In this document: piece by piece, positions 26,207 to 34,617 of the stretch | How positions within the stretch are numbered: position 1 is the first letter of the stretch | Layout of the letters: the number at the start of each line of letters is the position of its first letter | Source: Amycolatopsis rubida | Lineage (GTDB): Bacteria; Actinomycetota; Actinomycetes; Mycobacteriales; Pseudonocardiaceae | DNA length: 64,000 nt | NCBI RefSeq assembly: GCF_900115345.1 | Contig: NZ_FOWC01000001.1 | Span: forward strand, 1,674,001 to 1,738,000 | Direction: 5' to 3' | Position numbers and translations under genes: made by a program | Notes under the pieces: model-generated | Database searches by the model: none | Told to the model about the DNA's origin: nothing | What the model saw: only the letters and a program-made list of their open reading frames with translations

Positions 26207-26944
26207 TCACCTCTGTTCCACTGTGATCTCGACCCGCCGGTCGCTGTCGCCCCCGTTGCCCGCGCCGCTCGCGCTGGCCACCGCGAGCAAGCGGTCGGGC
26301 GGCACGTCCTCGCGGATCAGCAACCGGATCACAGTCAGCGCCCGGTTGCGGGAAAGCTTCAGCGCCGCGCTGCGCCCGCCCGGACCGTCGGCGACCCGGC
26401 CGACAAGGCGGTAGCGGAAGTTGTCCGGGGCGTCGCGCAGCAGCGGTGCGAGATCGCGCGCGGCCTGCTCGCCCTGGTCGGTGAGCTTCGCGGTGTCCGG
26501 CTCGAAGGTGATCGGCGCGGCCGCGAGCTTGCGGTCCAGCTCGGCCTGGATTCCGTCGCGGTCGGTCGGCGGCGCGGACGAACTCGGCGGCGGGCTCGAA
26601 GGCGGCGGATTGGACGGCGGAGTCGTCGACGGTTCGGGCGACGGCGCGGACGGCGCCGGCCCGGCGCCGCCGGAGGCTTGTGCGGACTCGACCCCGTCGA
26701 CCCCCTGCACGATGCCCAGCGCGCGGCCGGCTTCCTCGGCCGGGAACCCTTCGAGGGTCGCCTGCCGTCCGGAGAACTTCACCTCGCCGCCGGACAGGCC
26801 CGCCGCGTCGAGCGCGGAGCGTGATCGCGCGGCGAGGTCGTCCTGGATTCCGCTGCCCTGCAGCCAAGTCACGAGGCCCGCGAGCAGGGCCGTGACCACC
26901 ACTGCCACGGGGATCAAGCGAAGCCACCCTCGTGCACCGGACAT
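26207..26944 (-). CDS. OmpA-family protein with BON-like domain (OmpATb-like)
   Basis: The 245-residue protein starts with an uncleaved-looking TM anchor (about 10-29), then a BON-like domain (GIQDDLAARSRSALDAAGLSGGEVKFSGRQATLEG near 32). A Pro/Ser linker (about 95-127) follows, and then an OmpA peptidoglycan-binding-like domain (ITFEPDTAKLTDQGEQAARDLAPLL ... LSRNRALTVIRLLIREDVPPDRL). This is the order found in Mycobacterium OmpATb/ArfA, linked to acid tolerance and pore formation. The small membrane gene follows directly. Its role here is inferred from architecture. Confidence 0.82.
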   Translation of the reverse strand: MSGARGWLRLIPVAVVVTALLAGLVTWLQGSGIQDDLAARSRSALDAAGLSGGEVKFSGRQATLEGFPAEEAGRALGIVQGVDGVESAQASGGAGPAPSAPSPEPSTTPPSNPPPSSPPPSSSAPPTDRDGIQAELDRKLAAAPITFEPDTAKLTDQGEQAARDLAPLLRDAPDNFRYRLVGRVADGPGGRSAALKLSRNRALTVIRLLIREDVPPDRLLAVASASGAGNGGDSDRRVEITVEQR

Positions 26945-27009
26945 AACAGGACCCTATGCCGGGGCCGTCCGGATGGCGACCTGGTGTCGGCCGCCGTTCG
27001 GGTGGACCC

Positions 27010-27043
27010 TCGTGCGTGCCGATCCCGGTTCTCACCGGGATCG
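27010..27043. repeat. palindromic repeat family 1, copy D (partial)
   Basis: CGATCCCGG (27020-27028) and CCGGGATCG (27035-27043) form a perfect 9-bp stem around the loop TTCTCA, the same loop as copy B. The left flank TCGTGCGTG (27010-27018) keeps the outer arm of copy C, but the right outer arm has decayed. It lies just after the stop of the minus-strand SGNH gene, where it could terminate that transcript. Confidence 0.65.
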
Positions 27044-27057
27044 CCGCTCACCAGCGT

Positions 27058-27882
27058 TCAGGCGGTCGCGTTGCCCCGCACGTCGATGCTGATGCTCGCC
27101 GGGTCGTCCGGCACGAGCGGAACGAGCGGAGCCAGTTCGGGGCGCTTCGGCGACAGCCCGTCGCCCATGGACTCGCCGCGCAGCTGACGGCGGATCCACG
27201 GCAGCAGGTGCACCTTGGTCCACGCGAGGTCCGACCGCCGCGACGTGATCCAGGTGGCGGGCTCGGTGCTCGCCGGGTACGGCTCGCGCCAGTCCTCGGT
27301 GACCGGGACGCCGAGCACCTCGGCGGTGAGCAGCGCGATCCGGCGGTGCGCGTCCGGCGTGAAGTGCAGCCGGTCGTCGCTCCAGGCGCGCCGGTCGTGC
27401 AGCGGCTCCATCGTCCACAGGTCGACCATCTTCGCGCCGTGCCGGGCCGCGATCGCCCACAGATGGGTGTTGTAGATCGCGACCTTGCCGCGCAACACGC
27501 TCATCACCGACAGCGTCTTGGTGTCCGGCCCGTTGAAGATCACCACCGGGATCCCGGCCGCGCGCAGCTTCGCCACCCCTGCCTCGAAGCGCTCCGCGAT
27601 GGCGTCGACGTCCGCCCCCGGCACGATCACGTCGTTGCCGCCCGCGCACAGCGTGACCAGGTCGGGCTTCAGTTCCAGAGCGAGCGGGAGCTGCTCGTCC
27701 ATGATCTCGTCGAGCATCTTGCCGCGCAGCGACAGGTTCGCGTACTGGAAGCCGGGCTCGTCGCCCGCCAGCATCTCGGCGAGCCGGTCGGCCCAGCCCC
27801 GGAACGTCCCGTCGCCCCGATGGTCGTTGAGGCCCTCGGTGAAGCTGTCCCCGATGGCTACGTAGCTGTTGATCCCGTACAC
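27058..27882 (-). CDS. SGNH/GDSL-type hydrolase
   Basis: This 274-residue esterase or lipase of the SGNH superfamily has the expected blocks: GDSFTEG (nucleophile Ser13) at residues 11-17, a Gly block in LSLRGKML near 51, CAGGNDVI near 80-87 and the DRLHFTPDAH Asp-His block near 168-177. It has no signal peptide, so it is likely cytoplasmic, and the substrate is unknown. The last 80 residues, rich in acidic and Pro residues, extend past the usual fold. It is divergent from the DUF3159 gene. Confidence 0.88.
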   Translation of the reverse strand: MYGINSYVAIGDSFTEGLNDHRGDGTFRGWADRLAEMLAGDEPGFQYANLSLRGKMLDEIMDEQLPLALELKPDLVTLCAGGNDVIVPGADVDAIAERFEAGVAKLRAAGIPVVIFNGPDTKTLSVMSVLRGKVAIYNTHLWAIAARHGAKMVDLWTMEPLHDRRAWSDDRLHFTPDAHRRIALLTAEVLGVPVTEDWREPYPASTEPATWITSRRSDLAWTKVHLLPWIRRQLRGESMGDGLSPKRPELAPLVPLVPDDPASISIDVRGNATA

Positions 27883-27936
27883 GCTGGGTTCCCCTTTCCC
27901 GCTGGTGCGCGCCTGTTCCCCGTGAAGTCCCGGATC

Positions 27937-27955
27937 TAGTTGTACACCCCAACTA
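27937..27955. promoter_or_regulatory. inverted repeat TAGTT-N9-AACTA
   Basis: Perfect 5-bp arms flank GTACACCCC between the divergent SGNH and DUF3159 genes, 55 bp upstream of the SGNH start. This is the most A/T-rich part of the 276-bp gap and is a candidate operator or promoter element; support is only structural. Confidence 0.35.
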
Positions 27956-28158
27956 ACATTCGGACGTCCCCATATCCTTCCCGCCGGACACGACGGGTTC
28001 AGCGGGATGTCACAGTCTCTTACTTTGTCGGGGGTTTCCGCCTCCCTATTACGGCAATTTCACCGGGACGAACCTCACGACGGCGCGCGTACCGGGCGCC
28101 ATGTGGGGTAGGTCTCCCGACCTGGGGCTCCGCCGCGACTTGCGGCAGGCTGGAAGAT

Positions 28159-28842
28159 GTGACAGACGAGACTGCGAAAGGGCCGGCACGGGAGTCGCTC
28201 ACGCAGATCCTCGGCGGGCGGCGCGGCGCGATCGACGCCAGCATCCCGCCCGCCGCGTTCGTCGTCGGCTGGCTCGTTTCCGGCCAGTCGATCGCCTGGG
28301 GAGCGGGGGTCGCGATCGGCGTCGCCGTGCTGCTCGGCGCGTACCGGCTGGTTCGCGGCGACAAGGCGCGCGCGGTGGTGGTGAGCCTCGCCGCGGTGGT
28401 GATCGCCGCGCTGATCGCGATGCACACCGGCCGCGCCGAGGACTTCTTCCTGCTGCAGTTGTTCTCGAACGCGGCGAGCGCGCTGCTGTTCGCGGCGAGC
28501 ATCGCGGTCCGCTGGCCGCTGCTCGGCGTGATCGTGGGACTGCTCCTGGGGCAGAAGACCCGTTGGCGGCGCGACCCGGCTCTGCTGCGCGCGTATTCGT
28601 GGGCGAGCGGCGTGTGGGTGCTGCAGTACTTGCTGCGAGTGGTCGTTTACGGCCTGTTGTGGTGGACCGGACAGGTAGTGGCACTCGGAGTGGCGCGCAC
28701 GGTGCTCTCCTGGCCGCTGGTGGCCGCGACCGTGGCGGTGAGCGGCTGGGTCCTCTACCGGAGCCTTCCAGCAGAACACCCGGGCCTTCGCCTGGCGAAA
28801 GACCCGGGTGCGGGCGGGTCCGAAACCGGGCCCGGAAGTTAA
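28159..28842 (+). CDS. DUF3159 family membrane protein
   Basis: The 227-residue protein has a soluble N-terminus with LTQILGGRRGAIDASIPPAAFVVGWLV near 14-40, characteristic of DUF3159. About five or six TM helices follow (28-45, 47-62, 71-88, 94-130, 145-165 and 175-195). GLLLGQKTRWRRDPALLRAYSWAS near 132 forms the conserved cytoplasmic loop. Function is unknown, though the family is nearly confined to actinobacteria. The start is the GTG at 28159, as the ATG two bases upstream is followed at once by a stop. Confidence 0.82.
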   Translation: MTDETAKGPARESLTQILGGRRGAIDASIPPAAFVVGWLVSGQSIAWGAGVAIGVAVLLGAYRLVRGDKARAVVVSLAAVVIAALIAMHTGRAEDFFLLQLFSNAASALLFAASIAVRWPLLGVIVGLLLGQKTRWRRDPALLRAYSWASGVWVLQYLLRVVVYGLLWWTGQVVALGVARTVLSWPLVAATVAVSGWVLYRSLPAEHPGLRLAKDPGAGGSETGPGS

Positions 28843-28844
28843 GG

Positions 28845-28878
28845 CGGCCCCCGGCGAGGGGGGAGGGTCCGGGGGCCG
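28845..28878. terminator. GC stem-loop between converging genes
   Basis: CGGCCCCCGG (28845-28854) pairs exactly with CCGGGGGCCG (28869-28878) around a 14-nt loop, 3 nt after the DUF3159 stop and 54 bp after the end of the minus-strand kinase gene. It suits termination from either side. Confidence 0.7.
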
Positions 28879-28932
28879 GTTCCTACGGTACCCGGACCGG
28901 AGGGGTTGAGTCGACGGTTTCGACTCTTCCGC

Positions 28933-29895
28933 TCAAGTTTTGGTGGCATTCACCCGTCGGGATGGTCGCGGGGTGTCCTCGCCCCACGCTTCCACCGCCG
29001 CGAGCCATGCCGCGCCGAGCACCCCATCGGAGCTGGTCAGAACGTTAAGACCGGCGAATTCGGCGCGCACGCGAGCCCCGACCGGGCCGGTTTCGGCCAG
29101 TACGCTGCCCACGAGCACGATCGGAGTTTTTTCTCCCGGTTCGCGCGTGGCGTGAGCCACGCGCACGAGATGCCGGGCACCCCGCGCGACGATCTCCTCC
29201 GCGCCGGGCTCTCCGGCCGCAGCGGCGGCACTCACCAACGGCGCGTACCGGGCCAGCCGGACCGGGGGTTCCGCGTTGGCATGAGTCACCAGCGCCCACC
29301 TGACCTTGAAGCGATCGGACAGGTCCACTGCGGACGGTCCGAACGCTTCGCCGAGGACCGCCTCGGCCAGTCCGTCGAGCGGGCCGTCGCCTTCGAGCGC
29401 GGCGAGCGTGGCGCGCACGGCTTCGCGGCCGAGCCAGAAGCCCGAGCCCTCGTCGCCGAGCAGCCAGCCGTGCCCGCCCGCGGTCGCGACCATCCGGCGG
29501 CCGCGGATACGCCCGGCGATCGAGCCGGTGCCCGCGACGAGCACGGTGCCGTCCGGTTCGGCCGTCGCGGACGCGTAGGCCACTTCGGCGTCGCCGGTTA
29601 CCCGGACCAGGCCACCGAGACCGATCCGCTCCCACGCCGCGGTGAACTCCGCGGCGACCGCCGGGTCGGACAGCTTGCTCTCGCCCGCCATGCCGACCAC
29701 GACGCCGAGCACGTCGGTGTGTCCGTCCACTGCGGACTCGATGGCCCCGGCGATCCGGGCCGCCGCCAACGCGGGCGGATGCGAGTTCGGGTTCGCGCCT
29801 TCCGCGGCTCCGGTGCCGTGCACGACGCCGGCGGCGTCGACCGCGATCGCTCGCGTCGACGTGCCGCCGGCGTCCACGCCTACGACGAGGCTCAC
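28933..29895 (-). CDS. nagK: N-acetylglucosamine kinase (BadF/BadG ATPase family)
   Basis: The 320-residue sugar kinase of the ASKHA fold has the phosphate-1 motif VVGVDAGGTSTRAIAVD at 4-20, the phosphate-2 segment VLVAGTGSIAGRI near 118, and the NAGK signature GGHGWLLGDEGSGFWLGREAVRATL near 139-163. It phosphorylates GlcNAc, or a related amino sugar, from chitin or cell-wall turnover. The GTG start overlaps the SIS gene stop as GTGA, so both are one translation-coupled unit, and a DasR operator lies before that unit. Confidence 0.86.
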   Translation of the reverse strand: MSLVVGVDAGGTSTRAIAVDAAGVVHGTGAAEGANPNSHPPALAAARIAGAIESAVDGHTDVLGVVVGMAGESKLSDPAVAAEFTAAWERIGLGGLVRVTGDAEVAYASATAEPDGTVLVAGTGSIAGRIRGRRMVATAGGHGWLLGDEGSGFWLGREAVRATLAALEGDGPLDGLAEAVLGEAFGPSAVDLSDRFKVRWALVTHANAEPPVRLARYAPLVSAAAAAGEPGAEEIVARGARHLVRVAHATREPGEKTPIVLVGSVLAETGPVGARVRAEFAGLNVLTSSDGVLGAAWLAAVEAWGEDTPRPSRRVNATKT

Positions 29896-30935
29896 CGGGT
29901 CTTGGTCACCTTCAGCAGCCCGCGCGGGTTGTCCGGGTTGCCGCCGCGCGCGAGCGACAGCCCGAGCGCGATCCGCTGGATCGGCAGGATTTCCAGCACC
30001 GGAGCCAATTCCTCGACAGTCGGGGCGACCGGGATGCGCAGCGCGGCGGGCACGTCGTTCGCCGCCGAGCCGACCGCGAGCACGTCCGCGCCGCGCTCGC
30101 CGACCGCTTCGAGGACCTCGCGCATGGCTTCGCCGCCGCGGCCGAGGCTGGTGGCAGCGAGCACGGCGGTCTCGCCGTCGACCGCCGCGACCGGGCCGTG
30201 CAGCAGGTCCGCGCCGCTGTACGCGCGGGCCGCGAGGTAGCTCGTCTCGGCCAGCTTCAGCGACGCTTCGAGCGCGCTGGCGTAGGAGTAGCCGCGGCCG
30301 GTGGTGAGTACGCGGTCGACAAAGCGATAACGGTCAACCGCACGCCGCACGCCCTCGACGGAACCGTCGAGCGTCTGCTGGGCCAGTTCGCCGATCTTCG
30401 CGGCGTCCTCTCCCTTGCCGCCGCGGATCGCGTCGATGAAGAGGTACAGCGCCATCAGCGTGGCCGAGTACGTCTTGGTCGCCGCGACCGCCTTCTCGAC
30501 CCCGGCGCCGATGTCCACGCCCAGCTCCGAAGCCGCGCGCAGCGGCGAGTCCGGGGTGTTGGTGACCGACACGGTCAGCGCGCCCTGACGGCGGGCGGCC
30601 TCGGTGGCCTCGATCAAGTCGGGCGATCCGCCGCTCTGGCTGACGGTGATGAAGAGCACGTCGCGCAGGTCCGGGCGGGCGCCGTAGAGCGTCGCGGTGG
30701 ACGGCGACACGAGCCCGGCCGGCAGGCCGAGGAGTACCTCGATCAGGTATTTCGCGTACAGCGCGCCGTGGTCGCTCGAACCGCGAGCGGCGAGCAGGGC
30801 GAACCGCGGCGGGTTCTGTGAGATCTTTTCCGCGACTGCTGCGATGCCGGACCGCCGCTCGACCAGTCCGGCGAGAACGCTGGGCTGCGCCGAGATTTCC
30901 GCGGCCATGTGCTCGCCGGGACGTAGTTGGGTCAT
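29892..30935 (-). CDS. SIS-domain amino-sugar isomerase/deaminase (GlmS C-terminal-like)
   Basis: The 347-residue protein consists of two SIS domains like the isomerase half of GlmS. Motifs include LLAARGSSDHGALYAKYL near 47, SQSGGSPDLIEATEAARR near 98 and KTYSATLMALYLF near 153. The glutaminase domain is absent. Such NagB-II-like proteins deaminate GlcN-6-P or related sugar phosphates. An AGAGGA site about 8 nt upstream favours the ATG at 30935. It leads the kinase gene and is divergent from dasR, which shares the operator at 30990. Confidence 0.85.
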   Translation of the reverse strand: MTQLRPGEHMAAEISAQPSVLAGLVERRSGIAAVAEKISQNPPRFALLAARGSSDHGALYAKYLIEVLLGLPAGLVSPSTATLYGARPDLRDVLFITVSQSGGSPDLIEATEAARRQGALTVSVTNTPDSPLRAASELGVDIGAGVEKAVAATKTYSATLMALYLFIDAIRGGKGEDAAKIGELAQQTLDGSVEGVRRAVDRYRFVDRVLTTGRGYSYASALEASLKLAETSYLAARAYSGADLLHGPVAAVDGETAVLAATSLGRGGEAMREVLEAVGERGADVLAVGSAANDVPAALRIPVAPTVEELAPVLEILPIQRIALGLSLARGGNPDNPRGLLKVTKTR

Positions 30936-30989
30936 CACTTTCCTCTCCGCCGGGACGGGTGTCCCGGTGTGCTGAGCGGCGTCCGGTCA

Positions 30990-30999
30990 GGTCTAGACC
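30990..30999. promoter_or_regulatory. dre site, DasR operator
   Basis: GGTCTAGACC is a perfect 10-bp palindrome, extended by A at 31000, and matches the core of the known DasR-responsive element. It lies 55 bp before the SIS gene and 91 bp before dasR, in the shared divergent promoter region. GlcN-6-P binding releases DasR in Streptomyces, so the same control of the amino-sugar unit and autoregulation are expected. Confidence 0.8.
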
Positions 31000-31090
31000 A
31001 ATGCTAGCCGGGCGGAGCGGGTCGGGAGAAGGGTACGTTTCCTCACGGGGCAGTGGCGCGTTTAATGTGGGAAGACTGAGGGAGCCGGGC

Positions 31091-31840
31091 ATGCTGGAGA
31101 CACCCCCCGCGAGCGAGGCGGGGACTGCTGCGCGAGGGCAGCGCGAACCCAAGTACTGGGCGCTGAAGCAGCATCTGCTGGACCTGCTTGACGCACTGCC
31201 GCCGGGATCGCCGATCCCGACCGAGCGGGCGCTGGCGGGAGAATTCACCGTTTCGCGCACCACCGTGCGCCAGGCGCTGGCGGATCTCACTGCCGAGGGC
31301 AGGCTGCACCGCGTCCAGGGCAAGGGCACCTTCGCCGCCGAGCCGAAGCTCGCACAGCGGTTGCAGCTGTCCTCCTATACCGAGGACATGCGCAAGCAGG
31401 GCCTGAAGCCGTCGTCCCAGTTGCTGGAACTCGAAGAGCTTCCGGTCGAGGGCGAGATGACCAAGCTGCTGCAGCTGCGCAACGGCGCGAAGATCCTCCG
31501 GCTGCGCCGGCTCCGGCTCGCCGACGGCCAGCCGATGGCGCTCGAGACCACGCACCTGCCGCTCGGCCGCTTCCGCGGGCTGCGCAAGCACATCACCGCG
31601 GGCGGTTCGCTGTACGCGGTGCTGCGCGAGCATTACGGCGTCGAGCTGGAGCGCGCGGAGGAGACGATCGAGACGTCGCTGGCCGGTCCGCAGGAAGCGG
31701 AGATCCTCGGCGCCGACGTCGGCATGCCGGTGATGATGCTGACCCGGCATTCGTTCGCCACCGACGGCAAGCCGGTCGAGTTCGCCCGCGCGGTCTACCG
31801 CGGCGACCGGTACAAGTTCGTCACCACGCTGCTGCCCTGA
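31091..31840 (+). CDS. dasR: GntR/HutC-family regulator, DasR-like
   Basis: The 249-residue protein has an N-terminal GntR winged helix (KYWALKQHLLDLLDALPPGSPIPTERALAGEFTVSRTTVRQAL, about 22-64; wing GRLHRVQGKGTFAAEPK) and a C-terminal UTRA effector domain (about 95-245). DasR represses GlcNAc-use and chitinase genes and links them to development and antibiotics in Streptomyces. The ATG at 31091, with GGGAG about 7 nt upstream, gives the expected length. Its dre operator and the divergent amino-sugar genes support the name. The MFS gene begins 4 nt downstream. Confidence 0.88.
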   Translation: MLETPPASEAGTAARGQREPKYWALKQHLLDLLDALPPGSPIPTERALAGEFTVSRTTVRQALADLTAEGRLHRVQGKGTFAAEPKLAQRLQLSSYTEDMRKQGLKPSSQLLELEELPVEGEMTKLLQLRNGAKILRLRRLRLADGQPMALETTHLPLGRFRGLRKHITAGGSLYAVLREHYGVELERAEETIETSLAGPQEAEILGADVGMPVMMLTRHSFATDGKPVEFARAVYRGDRYKFVTTLLP

Positions 31841-31844
31841 CCGC

Positions 31845-33344
31845 GTGACCACCGCGGGGGACACCGGCATCCGCTGGGGCACGCCCGCTGCTCGCGGCGT
31901 GCTCTGGACGACCATCCTCGGTTCGGGGATGGCGATGCTCGACGGCACGATCGTGAACGTCGCGCTGCCCCGGATCGGCGAGGAGCTGGGCGCGTCGGTC
32001 GCCGGTCTGCAGTGGATTCTCGACGGCTACCTGCTGGCGCTGGCGGCGCTGATCCTGGTGGCCGGGTCGCTCGGCGACCGCTACGGCAGACGGCGGGTGT
32101 ACCTGATCGGCGTCGTGTGGTTCGGGCTCGCGTCCGGGCTGTGCGCGGCGGCGACGTCGACCGAACTGCTCGTGCTGTTCCGCGTGCTGCAGGGAATCGG
32201 CGGGGCGTTGCTGACGCCGGGTTCGCTGGCGATCTTGCAGTCGTCGTTCTCGCACGAGGACCGGGCAAGGGCGATCGGCTCGTGGTCCGGGCTCGGCGGG
32301 ATCGCCGCGGCGGTCGGGCCGCTGCTCGGCGGGCTGCTGGTGCAGGCGTGGTCGTGGCGGCTGGCGTTCCTGATCAATCTGCCGCTCGCGGTGATCGTCG
32401 TGCTGATGGCGCGGCGGTTCGTGCCCGAGTCGCGCGATACCGCGGCGACCGGGCATCCGGACTACGTCGCCGCCGCGGTCGGCGCGCTCGGCCTGGCCGG
32501 GGTGACCGGTGCGCTGGTCGAGGCTCCGGTGCGCGGGATCGGCGATCCGGTCGTGCTGGTCGCGTTGGCGGTCGGTGTCGCCGGGCTCGGCTTGTTTCTT
32601 TGGCTCCAGCACCGGGCTGCCGAACCGCTGGTGCCGCCTTCGCTGTTCCGCGACCGGACATTCACGCTCTCGAACGCGCTGACCTTCGTGGTGTACGCGG
32701 CGCTCGGCGGCGTGATGATGTTGCTGGTTCTGCAGCTTCAGGTGTCGCTGGGTTATTCGCCGACGCTGGCCGGGCTGGCCGGACTGCCGATCACGGTGCT
32801 CATGCTGTTGTTGTCCGGCCGGTCCGGGGCGCTCGCGCAGCGGATCGGGCCGCGGCCGCAGCTGGTGGTCGGACCGATCGTGGTCGGCGTCGGGATGCTG
32901 CTGCTGACGCGGGTCGGGCCGGGGTCGTCGTACCTCGGGTCGGTGCTGCCCGCGGTGGTGGTGTTCGGGCTGGGACTGGCCACTGTGGTCGCTCCGGTGA
33001 CCGCGACGGTGCTGGCCGCCGCGCCGGACCGGTACGCCGGGGTCGCGTCCGGGGTCAACAACGCGATCGCCCGATCGGGTGGACTTCTGGCGGTGGCGGT
33101 GCTGCCCGCCGCGGCGGGTTTGACTGGTTCGGCTTATCGCGATCCGACCGCGCTGACGGCCGGGTGGCAGACGGCGTTGGTGATCTGCGCGGTGCTGGCG
33201 ATTGTCGGCGGGCTGATCGCGTTGGGAATTCACAACGGGGTGCTCGGCGGCGGGGAAGCGGACGATTCGCCGCATCCCGGGGACTGTTTGCATTGCGGGG
33301 TGGAAGGGCCGCCCACGCACGTCCATCCGGGTGGGCATCGCTGA
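31845..33344 (+). CDS. DHA2-family (EmrB/QacA) MFS drug transporter
   Basis: This 499-residue, 14-TM major-facilitator exporter has the DHA2 motifs: LDGTIVNVALPRIG in TM1, GSLGDRYGRRRVYLIG between TM2 and TM3 (motif A), and FRVLQGIGGALLTPGSLAIL (motif C region). It would export toxic organic compounds with proton antiport. The C-terminal tail DCLHCGVEGPPTHVHPGGH has a CxxC and three His, an unusual soluble extension that could bind metal. The GTG start is 4 nt after dasR, so the two are likely co-transcribed. Confidence 0.9.
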   Translation: MTTAGDTGIRWGTPAARGVLWTTILGSGMAMLDGTIVNVALPRIGEELGASVAGLQWILDGYLLALAALILVAGSLGDRYGRRRVYLIGVVWFGLASGLCAAATSTELLVLFRVLQGIGGALLTPGSLAILQSSFSHEDRARAIGSWSGLGGIAAAVGPLLGGLLVQAWSWRLAFLINLPLAVIVVLMARRFVPESRDTAATGHPDYVAAAVGALGLAGVTGALVEAPVRGIGDPVVLVALAVGVAGLGLFLWLQHRAAEPLVPPSLFRDRTFTLSNALTFVVYAALGGVMMLLVLQLQVSLGYSPTLAGLAGLPITVLMLLLSGRSGALAQRIGPRPQLVVGPIVVGVGMLLLTRVGPGSSYLGSVLPAVVVFGLGLATVVAPVTATVLAAAPDRYAGVASGVNNAIARSGGLLAVAVLPAAAGLTGSAYRDPTALTAGWQTALVICAVLAIVGGLIALGIHNGVLGGGEADDSPHPGDCLHCGVEGPPTHVHPGGHR

Positions 33345-33362
33345 TCTTTCGGTGGGGGAAGT

Positions 33363-34130
33363 GTGCTGGGGTTTGTCGGTGCCGGGGAGCTGACCGCTGC
33401 CATCGTGACCGGGCTCGACGGGAGTCTGCCGGTGGTGTTGTCGCCGCGCTCGCGGGAGATCAGCGCGGGACTGGCCGCGCGGTATCCGGACGTGCGGGTG
33501 TGTTCGAGCAACCAGGAAGTGCTGGATCAGGCGGGCACCGTGGTGCTGGCGGTGCGCCCGCCGGTGCTGCGCGAAGTGGTGGACGAGCTGACGTTCCGGC
33601 CGGAGCACGTGGTGCTCAGCGCGGTGGCCGGGGTGCGAGTGGACCAGCTGCGGGAGTGGGTCGCGCCGGCTTCGCGGGTGGTGCGGTCGATTCCGTTGCC
33701 GCAGGCGGCGCGGCGGCAGAGCCTGACCGCGATGTACCCGGAGGACTCCGTCGCGCGGGAGCTGTTCGAGCGCGTCGGCCGGGTGGTGGTCCCTCGCGAC
33801 GAGCCGAGCTTGGAAGCGTTCAGCGCGGCCACGTCGACGTTCGCCGCGCACCTGGACTATCTGGCGACCATCGTCGGGTGGATGGTCGCGCAGGGGGTTG
33901 AGGCCGAGGTGGCTTCGGCGTACGTGACGCACGTGTTCGCGCAGGTCGGGAAGTCGCTGGCCGAGGGCGGGCCGCTGGCGGAGCTGACCTCCCGGCACCT
34001 GACTCCGGGCGGGATCAACGAGCAGTTGCTGACTCATCTGCGGGCTGAGGGGATGCCGGAGACGGTGCGGCAGGGGTTGGACGCGGTGCTGGCTCGCCTA
34101 CGGGGTGCCGTCCCGGGATCGGGCGACTAG
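33363..34130 (+). CDS. pyrroline-5-carboxylate reductase-like oxidoreductase
   Basis: The 255-residue protein has an NAD(P)-binding opening MLGFVGAGELTAAIVTG and the ProC-like core (AVRPPVLREVVDEL near 65; VRSIPLPQAARRQS near 103). Its C-terminal helices are QGVEAEVASAYVTHVFAQVGKSLAEGG and LTPGGINEQLL, parallel to the ProC TPGGxT/N motif. It is slightly short and diverged from canonical ProC (about 270 residues), so a related imine reductase is possible. The GTG start follows the MFS gene by 18 bp. Its last 33 bp overlap the convergent MarR gene. Confidence 0.78.
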   Translation: MLGFVGAGELTAAIVTGLDGSLPVVLSPRSREISAGLAARYPDVRVCSSNQEVLDQAGTVVLAVRPPVLREVVDELTFRPEHVVLSAVAGVRVDQLREWVAPASRVVRSIPLPQAARRQSLTAMYPEDSVARELFERVGRVVVPRDEPSLEAFSAATSTFAAHLDYLATIVGWMVAQGVEAEVASAYVTHVFAQVGKSLAEGGPLAELTSRHLTPGGINEQLLTHLRAEGMPETVRQGLDAVLARLRGAVPGSGD

Positions 34131-34529
34131 CCGGGTCTCGATGCTTCGCAGGGCGGCGATCAAGGCGCTGGTCTCTGCCGGTGAGGTTCCGTCGAGCAGG
34201 CTGGACCAGGTGGCGCGCAGCCGTTGCAGGTTTTCCGCCGCCTTTTCGGTGGGGTAGAGCCGCACTCGGCGGGCGTCGTCGGGATCGGCTTCGCGGCGCA
34301 GCAGGCCCTTGTGCTCCAGGCCCCGGACGGCTCGGCTGACGTTGCTGGAGATCATCTGGGTGGCCTCGGCCGCGGCGTTGACCGTCGTTCCGGGGTGCCG
34401 GTCGACGAACCGCATCACCGCGCCTTCCAGCGGCGTTCCCGACTCGGCGTTGGCTTCCTTGGCGGCATTGATGTGCCGGGCCACCGCGAGGATCAGGTCG
34501 GCCAGCTCGAAGAGCCGTTCGTCTTTCAC
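34098..34529 (-). CDS. MarR-family transcriptional regulator
   Basis: The 143-residue MarR winged-helix protein has the recognition region NAAAEATQMISSNVSRAVRGLEHKGLLRREADPDDARRVRLYPT near 50-93. The GTG at 34529 is chosen; a TTG at 34547 would add six residues and has no ribosome-binding site. It is divergent from the SDR gene with an 88-bp gap holding a 24-bp perfect palindrome, the likely operator for both. Its 3' end overlaps the ProC-like gene in antisense. Confidence 0.83.
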   Translation of the reverse strand: MKDERLFELADLILAVARHINAAKEANAESGTPLEGAVMRFVDRHPGTTVNAAAEATQMISSNVSRAVRGLEHKGLLRREADPDDARRVRLYPTEKAAENLQRLRATWSSLLDGTSPAETSALIAALRSIETRLVARSRDGTP

Positions 34530-34557
34530 CCGGCCAGCGTAGCCCAATGCCTATCGT

Positions 34558-34608
34558 TTGACAGGTATCTCCTCGGCGACGTAGCTTAGCTATCAATTGA
34601 TAGCTAAG
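34558..34608 (+). promoter_or_regulatory. SDR promoter overlapped by a 24-bp perfect palindrome
   Basis: A -35 box TTGACA (34558-34563) and a -10-like TAGCTT (34582-34587, spacing 18) precede the SDR gene. From 34585 to 34608 each arm CTTAGCTATCAA is followed directly by its exact reverse complement. The palindrome covers the end of the -10 box and the start of the transcript, and reaches the AAGGGAG ribosome-binding site (34606-34612). A bound MarR dimer would block transcription. Confidence 0.8.
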
Positions 34609-34617
34609 GGAGCAGTC

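Noticed and set aside
30818..31090. Extension of the dasR frame upstream of the ATG at 31091
   Set aside because: It would cross the dre site and the start of the divergent SIS gene, and the extra residues do not fit DasR.
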